A model generated the notes under the pieces. It saw nothing but the letters and a program-made list of their open reading frames with translations, was not told the DNA's origin and made no database searches. Made by a program: the position numbers and the translations under genes. A DNA stretch of 64,000 nt from Citrobacter sp. RHB25-C09 (lineage in GTDB: Bacteria; Pseudomonadota; Gammaproteobacteria; Enterobacterales; Enterobacteriaceae): contig NZ_CP057483.1 of NCBI RefSeq assembly GCF_013836145.1, positions 1,302,001 through 1,366,000 of the forward strand, in the 5' to 3' direction. Below, one piece after another: positions 35,890 to 43,562 of the stretch (its first letter is position 1; each line of letters starts with the position of its first letter).

Positions 35890-36087
35890 ATGTTTGATAC
35901 GTTATCGAAAGCCGGGAAATATTTAGGTCAGGCGGCGAAACTGATGATTGGCGTACCGGATTATGACAACTATGTTGCGCATATCCGTGCGACGCATCCG
36001 GAACAGACGCCGATGACCTATGAGGAGTTTTTCCGCGAAAGGCAGGATGCGCGATATGGTGGGAAAGGCGGCGCTCGCTGCTGCTAA
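35890..36087 (+). CDS. ybdD: CstA partner protein YbdD
   Basis: Predicted 65-residue YbdD/YjiX-family protein beginning MFDTLSKAGKYLGQAAKLMI and ending GGKGGARCC. Family members are encoded directly after cstA-type transporters and are thought to be needed for their activity. The start at 35890 gives the E. coli length; in-frame codons upstream overlap the hairpin. Confidence 0.93.
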   Translation: MFDTLSKAGKYLGQAAKLMIGVPDYDNYVAHIRATHPEQTPMTYEEFFRERQDARYGGKGGARCC

Positions 36088-36099
36088 TGCTCTTAGTTA

Positions 36100-36176
36100 C
36101 CGGATGGCGGCGGTAGCCTTATCCGGCCTACATATCGTCTCTGTCACGTAGGCCGGATAAGCGCAGCGTCATCCGC
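36100..36176. repeat. REP pair after ybdD
   Basis: Two REP-type palindromes in opposite orientation: CCGGATGGCGGCGGTAGCCT...GGCCTAC (36100-36131) and GTAGGCCGGATAAGCGCAGC...CCGC (36148-36176). In E. coli the genes ybdH and ybdL occupy this junction; here only the REP pair is present. Confidence 0.85.
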
Positions 36177-36185
36177 AAATTCACT

Positions 36186-36815
36186 TTACTTTACCGTCCA
36201 GGCTTTAGAGAACCGGCGGTTAATAAACAGCTCCTGTAAGCCATTGATCTGTTTTAGCCGCAGGACCTCGTCGTCATCCATCCCCAGCTCCTTGCCTATT
36301 TTGGTATCGTCCCAGCCCAGCAACGCCAGTTCACGCACTATCTCAGACATAGCATGAATTTGGTGACGCCCCCGGGCGCGGTTGTGGCGGATAGTTGCGG
36401 CCATGCGGTTATGGCGGCTTCCCTCAAGGCAGGTCACCGGCAAATAGCCTTTAAGGCGCGCTCTCAACGCCGCTTTGCCTGCGCCTAATTCGTGACGATG
36501 AAAACCATCAACGATTTCATACTCTTCTTCATTAGATTGCGAGACGACGATAGGCTGGGTGAAACCATCGGCTTCGATAGACTTCAGCAGCAGTTTTTTC
36601 TCTGGTGGGGCGACGTTGTTTGGGTTGTAGTCGTTTGGCGCGATACGGTCATTTTTAACCCACAGCACGCAGTCAACCGGTTCTTCACGAAACGGACTGA
36701 CGCTGTGTATCGCCATTCTGAACTCATTGATCGCCTTAATGCGTTCCTCCTCAGGCAGACTGGCAAGAAAATGCGTGAGTTCGTGTGTTAGTCGTTGTTG
36801 CATAAAATTCCCCAT
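36186..36815 (-). CDS. ybdM: ParB-like nuclease-domain protein YbdM
   Basis: Predicted 209-residue protein with a ParB/Srx-like domain, seen in IVVSQSNEEEYEIVDGFHRH and the arginine-rich ATIRHNRARGRHQIHAMSEI. A helix-turn-helix-like segment follows (DDTKIGKELGMDDDEVLRLKQ). It overlaps the end of ybdN by 28 bases, so the pair is probably translated together. The two resemble IbrB/IbrA, reported as regulators of immunoglobulin-binding proteins in pathogenic E. coli. The molecular role is unknown. A start four codons later (36803) is possible. Confidence 0.85.
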   Translation of the reverse strand: MGNFMQQRLTHELTHFLASLPEEERIKAINEFRMAIHSVSPFREEPVDCVLWVKNDRIAPNDYNPNNVAPPEKKLLLKSIEADGFTQPIVVSQSNEEEYEIVDGFHRHELGAGKAALRARLKGYLPVTCLEGSRHNRMAATIRHNRARGRHQIHAMSEIVRELALLGWDDTKIGKELGMDDDEVLRLKQINGLQELFINRRFSKAWTVK

Positions 36816-38011
36816 TCCTTACGCTTCGCCTTCATGCGATCGCTATAACGTTGATAACTTCTAGGTTTTGTGGGGCTGAAAGAGAGCGCCCGACACCAGT
36901 AATCGTTGTTCAGTAAGACCTTGCAGATGCGCCGCCAGGAGGGAATGTCCTTCGTTCCGATATCGCCGGCCTGGGTTTGCGGGATCTCTTTGAGTCCCTT
37001 ATTTTTGTACCACTGCAAATAGACGGCGATTTTATTGCGGTAATGCTCGGCGGTTTTCTCCGGCATGCTGAACAGCAGTAACATTGCGTAGTCCTGCCAG
37101 CTCAAATGTTCCGGCTTGAGAATTTTACGGTGGCCGTAGAAGTGATTATCTTGCCCGGCGTAGATCCCGCCACTTCTCACGCCAGAGACGCGTACGCACA
37201 TTGCCGCCCAGCGTTTGGGTTCAATAACGTGATAGAGCCATAATCCCTGGCGCTGCTCTGGGCCAAACGGTTCGCAGATTCGCATATAGCGGGCAGGAAC
37301 GCCGGCCTGATACATCAGGTTATAGAGCGGATTGCACAATTGATTTGTTCTGGCAAACCAGGTCCAGATATCGGCCGTTTTCCAGTCATACAGAGGATAG
37401 ATATACCAGGTATGACCGCCTGGCGCGGCGGTAGTCCACGGCTTGTCATCGGCAAAACGTTGTTTATGCAGATTAGCAATGGCCACAAAACGGTTATAGG
37501 ACTCGTCGGCGCGAATGCCAACCATCATTGCAGCAGGGCGTTTCTGTGAAAACCAATCAGCAAATTCGCGAACAAATTGTTCGAAGGTCATGCCCTGTTG
37601 GTAGAAGGGGAAATAATGAGGGTCGGTAATAGCGTCTGAGGGAGGTTGGCGAACCCATTGAGTGTCAGGTTCCCAACATTGCCATTCCGGCTGGAATTGA
37701 GAAAGTGAATTTTGTGTCGTAAGGGGCAGAGCGACCCAATAAAACGCTTCGATAATATCGGCATACTTTTCACGCAATGTTTCAATATAATTTAGGGTGC
37801 ATGAAAATTGGGCTTCCCAGTCAATAAACAATATGCTGATTTTTTTGCCTAATTGCCTTGCCAGGTCTGCGGTTAAATGCAGCATTAGTCCGGAGTCTTT
37901 ACCGCCTGAAAAAGAAACACATACTCGGGGAAGATTCTCGAGCGTCCAGGTAATACGTTCCTGAGCCGCTTCGAGCACATTTTGCTCTAATGGTATTTTA
38001 TAAATAGACAT
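36788..38011 (-). CDS. ybdN: PAPS-reductase-like protein YbdN
   Basis: Predicted 407-residue protein of the adenine-nucleotide alpha-hydrolase / PAPS-reductase fold. The P-loop VCVSFSGGKDSGLMLHL is near residue 30, and the middle contains GIRADESYNRF. The start at 38011 matches E. coli YbdN (MSIYKIP...); the frame stays open 42 codons upstream into AT-rich non-coding DNA. It is paired with ybdM. Similar PAPS-reductase-fold proteins occur in DNA phosphorothioation (DndC), but no dnd genes are present here. Function unknown. Confidence 0.88.
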   Translation of the reverse strand: MSIYKIPLEQNVLEAAQERITWTLENLPRVCVSFSGGKDSGLMLHLTADLARQLGKKISILFIDWEAQFSCTLNYIETLREKYADIIEAFYWVALPLTTQNSLSQFQPEWQCWEPDTQWVRQPPSDAITDPHYFPFYQQGMTFEQFVREFADWFSQKRPAAMMVGIRADESYNRFVAIANLHKQRFADDKPWTTAAPGGHTWYIYPLYDWKTADIWTWFARTNQLCNPLYNLMYQAGVPARYMRICEPFGPEQRQGLWLYHVIEPKRWAAMCVRVSGVRSGGIYAGQDNHFYGHRKILKPEHLSWQDYAMLLLFSMPEKTAEHYRNKIAVYLQWYKNKGLKEIPQTQAGDIGTKDIPSWRRICKVLLNNDYWCRALSFSPTKPRSYQRYSDRMKAKRKEWGILCNND

Positions 38012-38181
38012 AATTAGCTTATCCCTTAACGTTACAAGCATAACGTTTGAATATATAACTTTATATAAGATAAGCTCTTTCGCAGAACATGCAATATTTA
38101 AATAAATATGCAATATAAATGTATTTCCTAAATGCATTCACAATGTCAATATCCAATATTGCCACATGGATGATACGTAAA

Positions 38182-39087
38182 TTAGCCGTCTCTATTACTC
38201 ATTCGTGTAATAAAATCAGCAAACCCTTTGTTATTCAGTGAAGCGCGATTATACATATAGTACAGCTGAATAGCGGGCACTGAAAACGGGATCGCAAGTT
38301 TTCTGAAACCGAGAAGCGGTTGGTAAAAATCATAAATCAGTTCAGGCAAAAATCCAACGATGTCTGTGGAGGCGATGACATTTGCGATAGCGATCATCGA
38401 TTTACTACGGAAGCCTATTTTTCGGCCATTCAAAATATTATCCGGATGCGTTTGATATTCCTTTACTCCTGCCTCATCAGCAATAAGAAAGGTGAATTGT
38501 TCAGCAAAAATATCATCCAGAGTTGGGTATTCACCCAGTCGTGGATGATCTTTATTGCATAACAGAACGCAATTGATCGGTTTAAACGGGATGCAAACAA
38601 TAGAGCGGTTGTTTACCGGAGACATGGAGATAACCAGATCCGCTTTGCGGTAAGCTAAAAGATCTTCGGCGGTGTCCTGTGTGGCAAGAATGTCATGGTG
38701 CTCAATTTCAATATTATTATCCTGACGGATATAATGAATGATATCCAGAACGTTATCTGATATGACAATTTGTGGGCTATAGATAATGAATTTTTTCTGT
38801 AACTCCGTCTCGTGCATAATGTTTAACGTTTGTTCGAGACTATTCAGATTATTTTCCAGGTGATAGTGCAAATTGATCCCCATCGTCGTGGGGGTAATGC
38901 CTTTACCCGAGCGAATAAATAAAGGGTCATTTAACTGGGTGCGCAAGCGCTGCAATGACTGACTCACGGCAGAGGGGGTGATGTACAGCGTCTCGGCAGC
39001 TTTACTGATGCTGAGATGCTGATAGATACATTCGAAAATGACTAACAGATTAAGGTCGAATTTTTTGAGGTCATAAAGGTTAGCCAT
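38182..39087 (-). CDS. ybdO: LysR-type transcriptional regulator YbdO
   Basis: Predicted 301-residue LysR-family regulator. The N-terminal winged helix (FDLNLLVIFECIYQHLSISK followed by AAETLYITPSAVSQSLQRLR) matches E. coli YbdO almost exactly, while the effector domain is less similar. LeuO is a related family. The gene and both flanks (170 bp and 204 bp) are AT-rich compared with the ent genes, consistent with H-NS-type silencing. No target is known from this sequence. Confidence 0.9.
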   Translation of the reverse strand: MANLYDLKKFDLNLLVIFECIYQHLSISKAAETLYITPSAVSQSLQRLRTQLNDPLFIRSGKGITPTTMGINLHYHLENNLNSLEQTLNIMHETELQKKFIIYSPQIVISDNVLDIIHYIRQDNNIEIEHHDILATQDTAEDLLAYRKADLVISMSPVNNRSIVCIPFKPINCVLLCNKDHPRLGEYPTLDDIFAEQFTFLIADEAGVKEYQTHPDNILNGRKIGFRSKSMIAIANVIASTDIVGFLPELIYDFYQPLLGFRKLAIPFSVPAIQLYYMYNRASLNNKGFADFITRMSNRDG

Positions 39088-39291
39088 TTTCTATCCTGTT
39101 ATTAATTCATGTTATGACAACATGGCTTATAATTGCCTGGGATTATTTTTCTGTACGCTTTAAGTAATGTGATTTACTTAAGGTGAACTTCAGTTTGGCT
39201 AAAATAGCATAACCGCTACGATTTGGGAGAAAAAATTAAAAACTATTCTGGGCGATTATAGTCAAAATAATTATAATCACCCTTGTATATA

Positions 39292-40038
39292 CTACTGGTT
39301 ACCCATCATGGCATCCAGTTGGGCCTTCTCTGGTAATCCTACAACCTGCTGTAAGACGTTATCCTTATTCATATAGTAGATGGCTGGCGTCACGTTTGCC
39401 CCCAGGTCATCCATGATTTTTTGGTTTATGTTAAGGGTCTTCATCTGTTCCGGTGGGACGGATGCGGGAACGCTAAGCGCTAACTTACCGTCTGACGCCT
39501 CGTAGTCATGCCAGGTTTGCGCCGGATCTTTCGCCGCTAAGATGGCAGCAGCGGTGGCTGGGCTTTCCGGTTTAATCACGCCAACCAATAATGTGCGCAG
39601 TTGTACTTTTCCTGACTCCACCCAGGGGCGGGCCTGTTGCCAGAACTGCTTACAATACGGGCAGAAGGGATCGGCAAACACGTATAACACCACCGGTGCC
39701 TCTTTTTTGCCATCAAGGAGCCAGGTTGCCTTTTCCATACGCTGCCAGAGATCGCGACCCGCAGGCGCATAAATCTCTTTTTCTATCAGTTGATTGCTGA
39801 GGTTTTCACCTTTCTCGTTATACATGTAACCCGAGATCGCCTGCTTACCGTCGGGCGTCAGGTAAATGGTTACCCCCATGTCCTGGTATTTCCCCAGATA
39901 GCCCTTCATTCCCCCTGGCGCGTCAAAGGATTTGATGATTGTAATTCCTTGTTTTTCGATAGCTTTGACCGGTGCAGGGAGCTCTTCGGCCCAGGAGATA
40001 AGCGGAACCAGGGCGAGCAGTAATGTACGTTTCAACAT
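39292..40038 (-). CDS. dsbG: Periplasmic thiol:disulfide interchange protein DsbG
   Basis: Predicted 248-residue DsbC/DsbG-family protein. A signal peptide (residues 1-17, ending ISWA) is followed by a dimerisation domain and a thioredoxin domain with active site CPYC (Cys126, Cys129) and the cis-proline segment ANVTPAI. DsbG is a periplasmic reductase/chaperone that protects single cysteines from oxidation. It diverges from ahpC across 369 bp. Confidence 0.96.
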   Translation of the reverse strand: MLKRTLLLALVPLISWAEELPAPVKAIEKQGITIIKSFDAPGGMKGYLGKYQDMGVTIYLTPDGKQAISGYMYNEKGENLSNQLIEKEIYAPAGRDLWQRMEKATWLLDGKKEAPVVLYVFADPFCPYCKQFWQQARPWVESGKVQLRTLLVGVIKPESPATAAAILAAKDPAQTWHDYEASDGKLALSVPASVPPEQMKTLNINQKIMDDLGANVTPAIYYMNKDNVLQQVVGLPEKAQLDAMMGNQ

Positions 40039-40120
40039 CTTTTATCCTTTTAAATCAAAGCGTCTGCGCGTCGGTTGAGTAAACCTATCGCAGCCATAGG
40101 TAAGACCTCGGGTGGGGACA

Positions 40121-40149
40121 TTGCCCTTTTAACGGTGCGGTGTTGTAAT
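40121..40149 (+). promoter_or_regulatory. Sigma-70-like promoter for a candidate small RNA
   Basis: TTGCCC (40121-40126), a 17-base spacer, then TGTAAT (40144-40149). It points rightward into the hairpin array at 40162-40273. Confidence 0.45.
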
Positions 40150-40155
40150 CCCTCT

Positions 40156-40273
40156 CGCTGTTACATCCTTTGTTAAGGTAATGTAGAGCGCAACACTAAG
40201 CCAGTCTGACTGGCGCTGAAGTTACCTACGGGTAGTTCAGGTAACGGGGCCGCCTGCAAAGGTGGCCCTTTTT
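40156..40273 (+). ncRNA. Candidate small RNA between dsbG and ahpC
   Basis: About 118 nt with four successive stem-loops and a terminator, but no reading frame. The stems are TTACAT/CCTT against AAGG/ATGTA with a two-base bulge (40161-40185); GCCAGT/ACTGGC (40200-40214); GTTACCT/AGGTAAC (40221-40245); and GGGCCGCCT/AGGTGGCCC (40247-40268) followed by TTTTT. It ends about 135 bp before ahpC, so it could also be an attenuated upstream transcript. I do not recognise it as a named RNA. Confidence 0.5.
40247..40273 (+). terminator. Intrinsic terminator of the candidate small RNA
   Basis: A 9-bp stem with one G-T pair (40247-40255 with 40260-40268), a GCAA tetraloop and five T residues. No annotated plus-strand gene lies upstream that it could serve. 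Confidence 0.75.
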
Positions 40274-40308
40274 ACTTTTAGAGTCGTTTAACGTTGGTTC
40301 GAGCAGGT

Positions 40309-40352
40309 TGTTAGTTAACGCTTATTGATTTGATAAAGGAAACGCATTAGCC
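40309..40352 (+). promoter_or_regulatory. Conserved ahpC upstream control region (OxyR)
   Basis: GTTGTTAGTTAACGCTTATT followed by GATTTGATAAAGGAAACGCA closely matches the E. coli ahpC upstream region where OxyR acts under peroxide stress. The individual ATAG-type contacts are imperfect. Confidence 0.6.
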
Positions 40353-40407
40353 CTGACAGTCAATATTCGGTAACTTAGCCCTCAACGAAAACACGGAGGA
40401 AGTACAG

Positions 40408-40971
40408 ATGTCCTTGATTAATACAAAAATTAAACCTTTCAAAAACCAGGCATTCAAAAACGGTGAATTCATCGAAGTTACCGAGAAAGATACTGAAGGC
40501 CGCTGGAGCGTGTTCTTCTTCTATCCGGCTGACTTCACCTTCGTTTGCCCGACCGAACTGGGCGACGTGGCTGACCATTACGAAGAACTGCAGAAACTGG
40601 GCGTAGACGTTTACTCTGTTTCTACTGATACCCACTTCACCCATAAAGCATGGCACAGCAGCTCTGAAACTATCGCCAAAATCAAATACGCGATGATCGG
40701 CGACCCGACGGGTGCCCTGACCCGTAACTTCGACAACATGCGTGAAGATGAAGGTCTGGCTGACCGTGCCACTTTCGTTGTTGACCCGCAGGGTATTATC
40801 CAGGCCATCGAAGTGACCGCTGAAGGCATCGGCCGCGACGCATCTGACCTGCTGCGTAAAATCAAAGCCGCTCAGTACGTCGCTTCTCACCCAGGCGAAG
40901 TTTGCCCGGCTAAGTGGAAAGAAGGCGAAGCGACGCTGGCTCCATCTCTGGATCTGGTTGGTAAGATTTAA
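40408..40971 (+). CDS. ahpC: Alkyl hydroperoxide reductase peroxiredoxin AhpC
   Basis: Predicted 187-residue typical 2-Cys peroxiredoxin that reduces hydrogen peroxide and organic peroxides. The peroxidatic cysteine is in FTFVCPTEL (Cys47 counting Met1) and the resolving cysteine is in GEVCPAKW. AhpF re-reduces it. Strong Shine-Dalgarno GGAGG upstream. A 242-bp structured gap separates it from ahpF. Confidence 0.98.
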   Translation: MSLINTKIKPFKNQAFKNGEFIEVTEKDTEGRWSVFFFYPADFTFVCPTELGDVADHYEELQKLGVDVYSVSTDTHFTHKAWHSSSETIAKIKYAMIGDPTGALTRNFDNMREDEGLADRATFVVDPQGIIQAIEVTAEGIGRDASDLLRKIKAAQYVASHPGEVCPAKWKEGEATLAPSLDLVGKI

Positions 40972-41015
40972 AAATTTCGATGTCTTTCACGCCATGGCGG
41001 CGTTGGCGTCACCTT

Positions 41016-41063
41016 CTGACCCCGGTCACTTACTTGAGTAAGCTCCCGGGGATCATCAGGCTA
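41016..41063 (+). repeat. Palindromic element in the ahpC-ahpF gap
   Basis: TGACCCCGG (41018-41026) pairs with CCGGGGATCA around an inner segment containing CTTACT/AGTAAG. The resulting hairpin looks like a dispersed enterobacterial intergenic element. Confidence 0.4.
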
Positions 41064-41107
41064 GCCGCCTTGCCCTGACGCGAAATCCAAAGGAAATTTA
41101 ACCATTA

Positions 41108-41130
41108 AACGGATGCATTTTGCATCCGTT
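41108..41130 (+). other. Strong hairpin between ahpC and ahpF
   Basis: AACGGATGCA (41108-41117) and TGCATCCGTT (41121-41130) form a perfect 10-bp stem with a TTT loop. Only a short CTTT follows, so it may attenuate or stabilise rather than fully terminate. Confidence 0.6.
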
Positions 41131-41213
41131 CTTTAAACCCCATGATGCAAGTTGCATTCACGCAGCCTGATAAAGGCAGCTTGCATGATGATGTTTTCAG
41201 AGAGGGAAGAAAA

Positions 41214-42779
41214 ATGCTCGACACGAATATGAAAACCCAGCTCAAGGCCTACCTTGAGAAACTCACCAAACCTGTTGAGCTGATTGCGACGCTGGACGAC
41301 AGCGCTAAATCGGCAGAAATCAAAGCACTGCTGGCTGAAATCGCCGAGCTGTCAGAGAAAGTGACGTTTAAAGAAGATAACAGCCTGCCTGTACGCAAGC
41401 CCTCTTTCCTGATCACTAACCCAGGTTCAAACCAGGGCCCGCGTTTTGCCGGCTCTCCGCTGGGACACGAATTTACGTCACTGGTGCTGGCGCTGCTGTG
41501 GACCGGTGGACATCCGTCGAAAGAAGCACAGGAACTGCTGGAGCAGATCCGCGATATCGACGGCGATTTTGAGTTTGAAACCTATTACTCGCTCTCCTGC
41601 CATAACTGCCCGGATGTGGTGCAGGCGCTGAACCTGATGGCGGTTCTGAACCCGCGCATCAAGCACACGGCAATCGATGGCGGTACGTTCCAGAACGAAA
41701 TCACCGAACGCAACGTGATGGGCGTTCCTGCTGTTTACGTCAATGGTCAGGAGTTTGGCCAGGGCCGTATGACGCTGACAGAGATCGTGGCGAAAGTAGA
41801 CACCGGTGCAGAAAAACGTGCCGCTGATGCGCTGAACAAGCGCGAAGCTTATGACGTACTGATTGTCGGCTCTGGTCCTGCGGGTGCGGCGGCGGCGGTT
41901 TATTCTGCCCGTAAAGGTATCCGTACTGGTCTGATGGGTGAGCGTTTCGGTGGTCAGGTGCTGGATACTGTTGATATCGAGAACTATATCTCTGTGCCGA
42001 AAACTGAAGGTCAGAAACTGGCTGGTGCGCTGAAAGCCCACGTCAGCGACTACGAAGTCGATGTGATTGACAGCCAGAGCGCCAGCAAACTGGTGCCGGC
42101 TGCGAACGAGGGCGGTTTTCATCAGATTGAAACCGCTTCTGGCGCGGTACTGAAAGCACGGAGCATTATTATTGCGACGGGTGCAAAATGGCGCAATATG
42201 AACGTACCGGGTGAAGATCAGTATCGTACCAAAGGCGTTACCTATTGCCCGCACTGCGATGGCCCCCTGTTTAAAGGCAAGCGCGTGGCGGTGATTGGCG
42301 GGGGTAACTCCGGCGTGGAAGCGGCGATTGACCTTGCCGGCATCGTTGAGCACGTGACCCTGTTAGAGTTTGCGCCAGAGATGAAAGCCGATCAGGTGTT
42401 GCAGGACAAAGTCCGCAGCCTGAAAAACGTCGATATCATTCTGAACGCGCAGACAACGGAAGTGAAGGGCGACGGTAGCAAAGTAACGGGGCTGGAATAC
42501 CGCGATCGCGTCAGTGGCGATGTCCACAGCGTGCCGCTGTCAGGAATCTTCGTGCAGATTGGTCTGCTGCCAAACACCAACTGGCTGGAAGGTGCCATTG
42601 AGCGTAACCGGATGGGTGAAATCATCATTGATGCGAAATGCGAAACCAGCGTAAAAGGCGTTTTTGCCGCAGGTGATTGCACCACCGTGCCATACAAACA
42701 AATCATCATTGCAACGGGTGAAGGGGCGAAAGCGTCACTGAGTTCCTTTGATTACCTGATCCGCAGTAAAACAGCATAA
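41214..42779 (+). CDS. ahpF: Alkyl hydroperoxide reductase flavoprotein AhpF
   Basis: Predicted 521-residue NADH-dependent disulfide reductase that regenerates AhpC. The N-terminal thioredoxin-like module has CHNC (Cys129, Cys132), the FAD motif is IVGSGPAGAAAA, the reductase centre is CPHC around residue 345, and the NAD motif is IGGGNSGVEAA. The start at 41214 gives the E. coli length. A good terminator follows. Confidence 0.98.
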   Translation: MLDTNMKTQLKAYLEKLTKPVELIATLDDSAKSAEIKALLAEIAELSEKVTFKEDNSLPVRKPSFLITNPGSNQGPRFAGSPLGHEFTSLVLALLWTGGHPSKEAQELLEQIRDIDGDFEFETYYSLSCHNCPDVVQALNLMAVLNPRIKHTAIDGGTFQNEITERNVMGVPAVYVNGQEFGQGRMTLTEIVAKVDTGAEKRAADALNKREAYDVLIVGSGPAGAAAAVYSARKGIRTGLMGERFGGQVLDTVDIENYISVPKTEGQKLAGALKAHVSDYEVDVIDSQSASKLVPAANEGGFHQIETASGAVLKARSIIIATGAKWRNMNVPGEDQYRTKGVTYCPHCDGPLFKGKRVAVIGGGNSGVEAAIDLAGIVEHVTLLEFAPEMKADQVLQDKVRSLKNVDIILNAQTTEVKGDGSKVTGLEYRDRVSGDVHSVPLSGIFVQIGLLPNTNWLEGAIERNRMGEIIIDAKCETSVKGVFAAGDCTTVPYKQIIIATGEGAKASLSSFDYLIRSKTA

Positions 42780-42805
42780 AAAGAAATAAGACTACACCTG
42801 CGCAA

Positions 42806-42834
42806 ACCGCCTGCTAACACCAGGCGGTTTTTTT
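42806..42834 (+). terminator. Terminator of ahpF
   Basis: ACCGCCTG (42806-42813) and CAGGCGGT (42821-42828) form an 8-bp stem with a 7-base loop, followed by seven T residues. Confidence 0.92.
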
Positions 42835-42904
42835 ACGTCTGTGGGTAAAATTTCAAACTCTGAAACAATAAAACCTCTCTTTTCTTATTAAAATGCAATT
42901 AACC

Positions 42905-42918
42905 GTTATTCTAATCAA
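42905..42918 (+). promoter_or_regulatory. FNR-box-like site before the molybdoenzyme operon
   Basis: GTTATTCTAATCAA matches TTGAT-N4-ATCAA at 8 of 10 defined positions. It lies 81 bp before the first gene of the operon, and anaerobic activation would suit the operon. Confidence 0.4.
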
Positions 42919-42998
42919 AGAAAGGTTTTCGCATTTTGTTAATATGCCGCCTCTTCTGCATTAATTCATTCTCATTGTGAATGAGAGGTGGTTCATTC

Positions 42999-43562
42999 AT
43001 GTTTGTACAAAATAATGCGCTGACGGAATTTGAGTCGTCAGGGCTGCGTTTACGTGATTTATTTATTTCTCATAATACCGATACGCTCAAAGTCGCATGG
43101 TCAGCATTATGTTCTGACGCCGCGAGCGAGTTGAGCGACGCCGACTGGCTGGAAGTGGAGTATGACTTCAATGCCCTGTTTGTCGGCCCTGGGAAGCTGA
43201 CGGCCGCGCCTTACGCCTCGGTGTATCTGGAAGAGGATGCGTTGGTGATGGGGAAAACGACCCTGACCCTTCGGGAGTTTATTGAGAATCTCGGTTTGTC
43301 CATAAATAACGAGAATAATATTCCTGACGATCATGTTTCCTATATTTTAGAACTCGTCGTACTGTTGCGGGTTAATTCCATGCAGATGCCGGAATACCGA
43401 ACCGCGCTCACGCAATTTATTGCTGAGTATGTCGCGATTTGGCTTCCTGCGTTTATCGAAAGAATAAAAGGCAATGCTCAAACCGCAACGCTGCGGAGGG
43501 CTGCAGACAAATTATCTAATTGGCTTGATGAATTAAAACGAGATTATCATTATGAGCACTGA
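42999..43562 (+). CDS. TorD/DmsD-family molybdoenzyme chaperone
   Basis: Predicted 187-residue cytoplasmic, alpha-helical protein. Family features include YDFNALFVGPGKLTAAPYAS, which matches the (F/L)xGP...PY motif of TorD/DmsD chaperones. These bind the Tat signal of a molybdoenzyme and help insert its cofactor. The start at 42999 follows GAGAGGTGG; an in-frame ATG six codons earlier lies within that site. The gene overlaps the catalytic-subunit gene by 11 bp, and that partner has a Tat signal, which fits this job. Confidence 0.82.
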   Translation: MFVQNNALTEFESSGLRLRDLFISHNTDTLKVAWSALCSDAASELSDADWLEVEYDFNALFVGPGKLTAAPYASVYLEEDALVMGKTTLTLREFIENLGLSINNENNIPDDHVSYILELVVLLRVNSMQMPEYRTALTQFIAEYVAIWLPAFIERIKGNAQTATLRRAADKLSNWLDELKRDYHYEH

